From Actinomycetota bacterium (GTDB lineage: Bacteria > Actinomycetota > Actinomycetes > Nanopelagicales > Nanopelagicaceae): DNA of 7,525 nucleotides. The DNA is taken from assembly GCA_009924725.1 (NCBI GenBank), contig RFRA01000050.1, positions 1-7,525 on the forward strand, given 5' to 3'. The notes under the pieces are model-generated. The model saw nothing but the letters and a program-made list of their open reading frames with translations. It was not told the origin of the DNA and did not search any database. Made by a program: the position numbers and the translations under genes. Below are positions 6,496-7,525 of the stretch, piece by piece; position 1 is the first letter of the stretch; each line of letters opens with the position of its first letter.

Positions 6496-7335
6496 ATGAT
6501 TCGTATCGCCGTTCCGAATAAGGGCTCCTTGGCTGATTCATCAATAGCCATTTTAAAAGAGGCTGGTTACCGTCAACGGGTTGATGCGCGCGATTTAGTT
6601 TTATTGGATCCAGAAAATGGTGTCGAGTTTTATTACTTGCGTCCACGCGATATCGCTATTTATGTCGGATCTGGCGAATTAGAGGCCGGCATCACTGGTC
6701 GTGACTTGCTAATTGATTCAGGTGCACCGGCAAATGAAATCCTAAGTTTGGGTTTCGGTGGCTCAACTTTTAGATTTGCTGGAAGCGCTGATCGAGATTG
6801 GAAAATTAGCGATCTGGCGGGGAAGCGTATTGCAACTGCTTATCCTGGCTTGGTTGCAAATCACTTAACAGAATTAAAAATCTCAGCAGAGGTGGTTCGT
6901 CTTGATGGCGCCGTAGAAAGTAGTGTTCGTCTCGGAGTTGCCGACGTGATTGCCGATGTCGTCAGTACCGGAAATACCTTGCGACAAGCTGGGTTGAAGA
7001 TTTTCGGTGAACCAATTCTCAAGAGTGAAGCGGTAGTGATCAAGAACGCCAGCCAAGCAGATGGCCTTGAAATTCTTATGCGCCGTCTTCAGGGAGTTGT
7101 AACTGCCCGTCAATATGTATTGCTTGATTACGATATTCCTAAAAGCGCTCTGGACCGCGCGTGCGAACTGACGCCAGGATTAGAGTCGCCAACTATCTCG
7201 CCACTGCAAAAGGCTGATTGGGTCGCAGTGCGCGCGATGGTGCCTCGTCAGGACACCAACGCAGTGATGGATGATCTCTGGACCATTGGTGCGCGAGGTA
7301 TCTTGGTAACGGATATTCACGCTTGTCGTTTATAA
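6496..7335 (+). CDS. hisG: ATP phosphoribosyltransferase, long form
   Basis: HisG condenses ATP with PRPP, the first and committed step of histidine synthesis. The 279-residue length marks the long, homohexameric form, with two catalytic lobes (about 1-200) plus a C-terminal ACT-like regulatory domain (about 205-279) that binds histidine for feedback inhibition, so no HisZ partner should be needed. Motifs include RIAVPNKGSL at the N-terminus, YVGSGELEAGITGRD (56-70) and the PRPP-binding loop DVIADVVSTGNTL (150-162). The C-terminal WTIGARGILVTDIHACRL is a typical ending for the long form. The ATG has AGGAG 6 nt upstream and lies 9 nt after hisE. The gene ends one base from the stop of the convergent serB, with no terminator hairpin that I can see between them. 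Confidence 0.97.
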   Translation: MIRIAVPNKGSLADSSIAILKEAGYRQRVDARDLVLLDPENGVEFYYLRPRDIAIYVGSGELEAGITGRDLLIDSGAPANEILSLGFGGSTFRFAGSADRDWKISDLAGKRIATAYPGLVANHLTELKISAEVVRLDGAVESSVRLGVADVIADVVSTGNTLRQAGLKIFGEPILKSEAVVIKNASQADGLEILMRRLQGVVTARQYVLLDYDIPKSALDRACELTPGLESPTISPLQKADWVAVRAMVPRQDTNAVMDDLWTIGARGILVTDIHACRL

Positions 7336-7336
7336 G

Positions 7337-7525
7337 TTAAATATTTGCCGCTTCGACGTCTTCGCGGGTAATACCTAATAAGTAGAGAACTGAATCCAAA
7401 TAAGGCGCAGTGAGTGAACTATCGGCTGCTGCGCGCACTGCGGGCTTCGCATTAAAAGCAATACCTAGACCGGCTGCAGCAATCATGTCTAAGTCATTGG
7501 CGCCATCACCGATGGCAATTGTTTG
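7337..7525 (-). CDS. serB: Phosphoserine phosphatase (HAD family), C-terminal fragment cut by window edge
   Basis: Read on the minus strand, an open frame runs from the right edge to a TAA at 7339-7337, giving the last 62 residues of a longer protein. It begins QTIAIGDGANDLDMIAAAG, which is the HAD-superfamily motif IV GDGxND with the Mg-binding aspartates, followed by GIAFNAKPAVRAAAD. That combination is characteristic of SerB, which dephosphorylates O-phosphoserine in the last step of serine synthesis. The start and motifs I-III lie outside the window, so substrate assignment rests on this C-terminal resemblance; another SerB-like HAD phosphatase is possible but less likely. The gene converges on hisG, with a single base between the two stop codons. 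Confidence 0.88.
   Translation of the reverse strand, partial: QTIAIGDGANDLDMIAAAGLGIAFNAKPAVRAAADSSLTAPYLDSVLYLLGITREDVEAANI

Noticed and set aside
7338..7365. Short palindromes AAATATTT and the GACGTC centre near the hisG/serB junction
   Set aside because: They are too short to call operators or terminators and lie within serB coding sequence; expected by chance.
1..7525. Search for a hidden defence, mobile or otherwise novel system
   Set aside because: All but about 130 bp is covered by nine recognised housekeeping genes, with no strong compositional break, array, long repeat or unassigned gene. I found nothing to support an undescribed system.

Overview
The window reads as chromosomal housekeeping DNA from an actinobacterium with unusually low GC for that phylum: a little under 50 % by eye, with no strong compositional break. 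Several proteins point to Actinobacteria. PriA has lost its helicase motifs. HisE has the actinobacterial EEISQLLY segment. The gene order metK-priA-def-fmt-rsmB-rpe is one I associate with that phylum. The modest GC and tight packing suggest a streamlined lineage such as the freshwater acI/Nanopelagicales group. That placement is inference and cannot be proved from this sequence.

Layout: positions 1-743 hold the 3' two-thirds of metK (S-adenosylmethionine synthetase). After 38 bp comes priA (782-2653), then def (2681-3241), fmt (3241-4146), rsmB (4139-5494) and rpe (5504-6169). A 53-bp gap, the longest non-coding stretch here, precedes hisE (6223-6486) and hisG (6496-7335). All eight genes are on the + strand. 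On the - strand, the 3' end of a SerB-type phosphoserine phosphatase gene (7337-7525) runs towards hisG, and the two stop codons are one base apart. No stretch over 60 bp lacks a gene. I see no RNA gene, mobile element, CRISPR array or substantial repeat.

How the genes fit together: Fmt formylates initiator Met-tRNA and Def removes the formyl group from new proteins, so def-fmt is one functional pair, and its genes are physically coupled (TAGTG overlap). RsmB methylates 16S rRNA using the SAM that MetK makes. Rpe belongs to the pentose phosphate pathway, which supplies ribose-5-phosphate and hence PRPP, the substrate of HisG. HisG and HisE catalyse steps 1 and 2 of histidine synthesis. PriA is the replication-restart member of the cluster.

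Translation signals fall into two groups. def, fmt, rsmB and hisG have recognisable Shine-Dalgarno sequences that overlap or lie close to the preceding gene's end, and rpe has a weak one. priA and hisE have none. Each instead has a TANNNT -10-like hexamer ending 6-7 nt before its ATG, as expected for leaderless transcripts, so these two positions may be the internal transcription starts of the cluster. I found no convincing undescribed system; the points listed as findings are modest.
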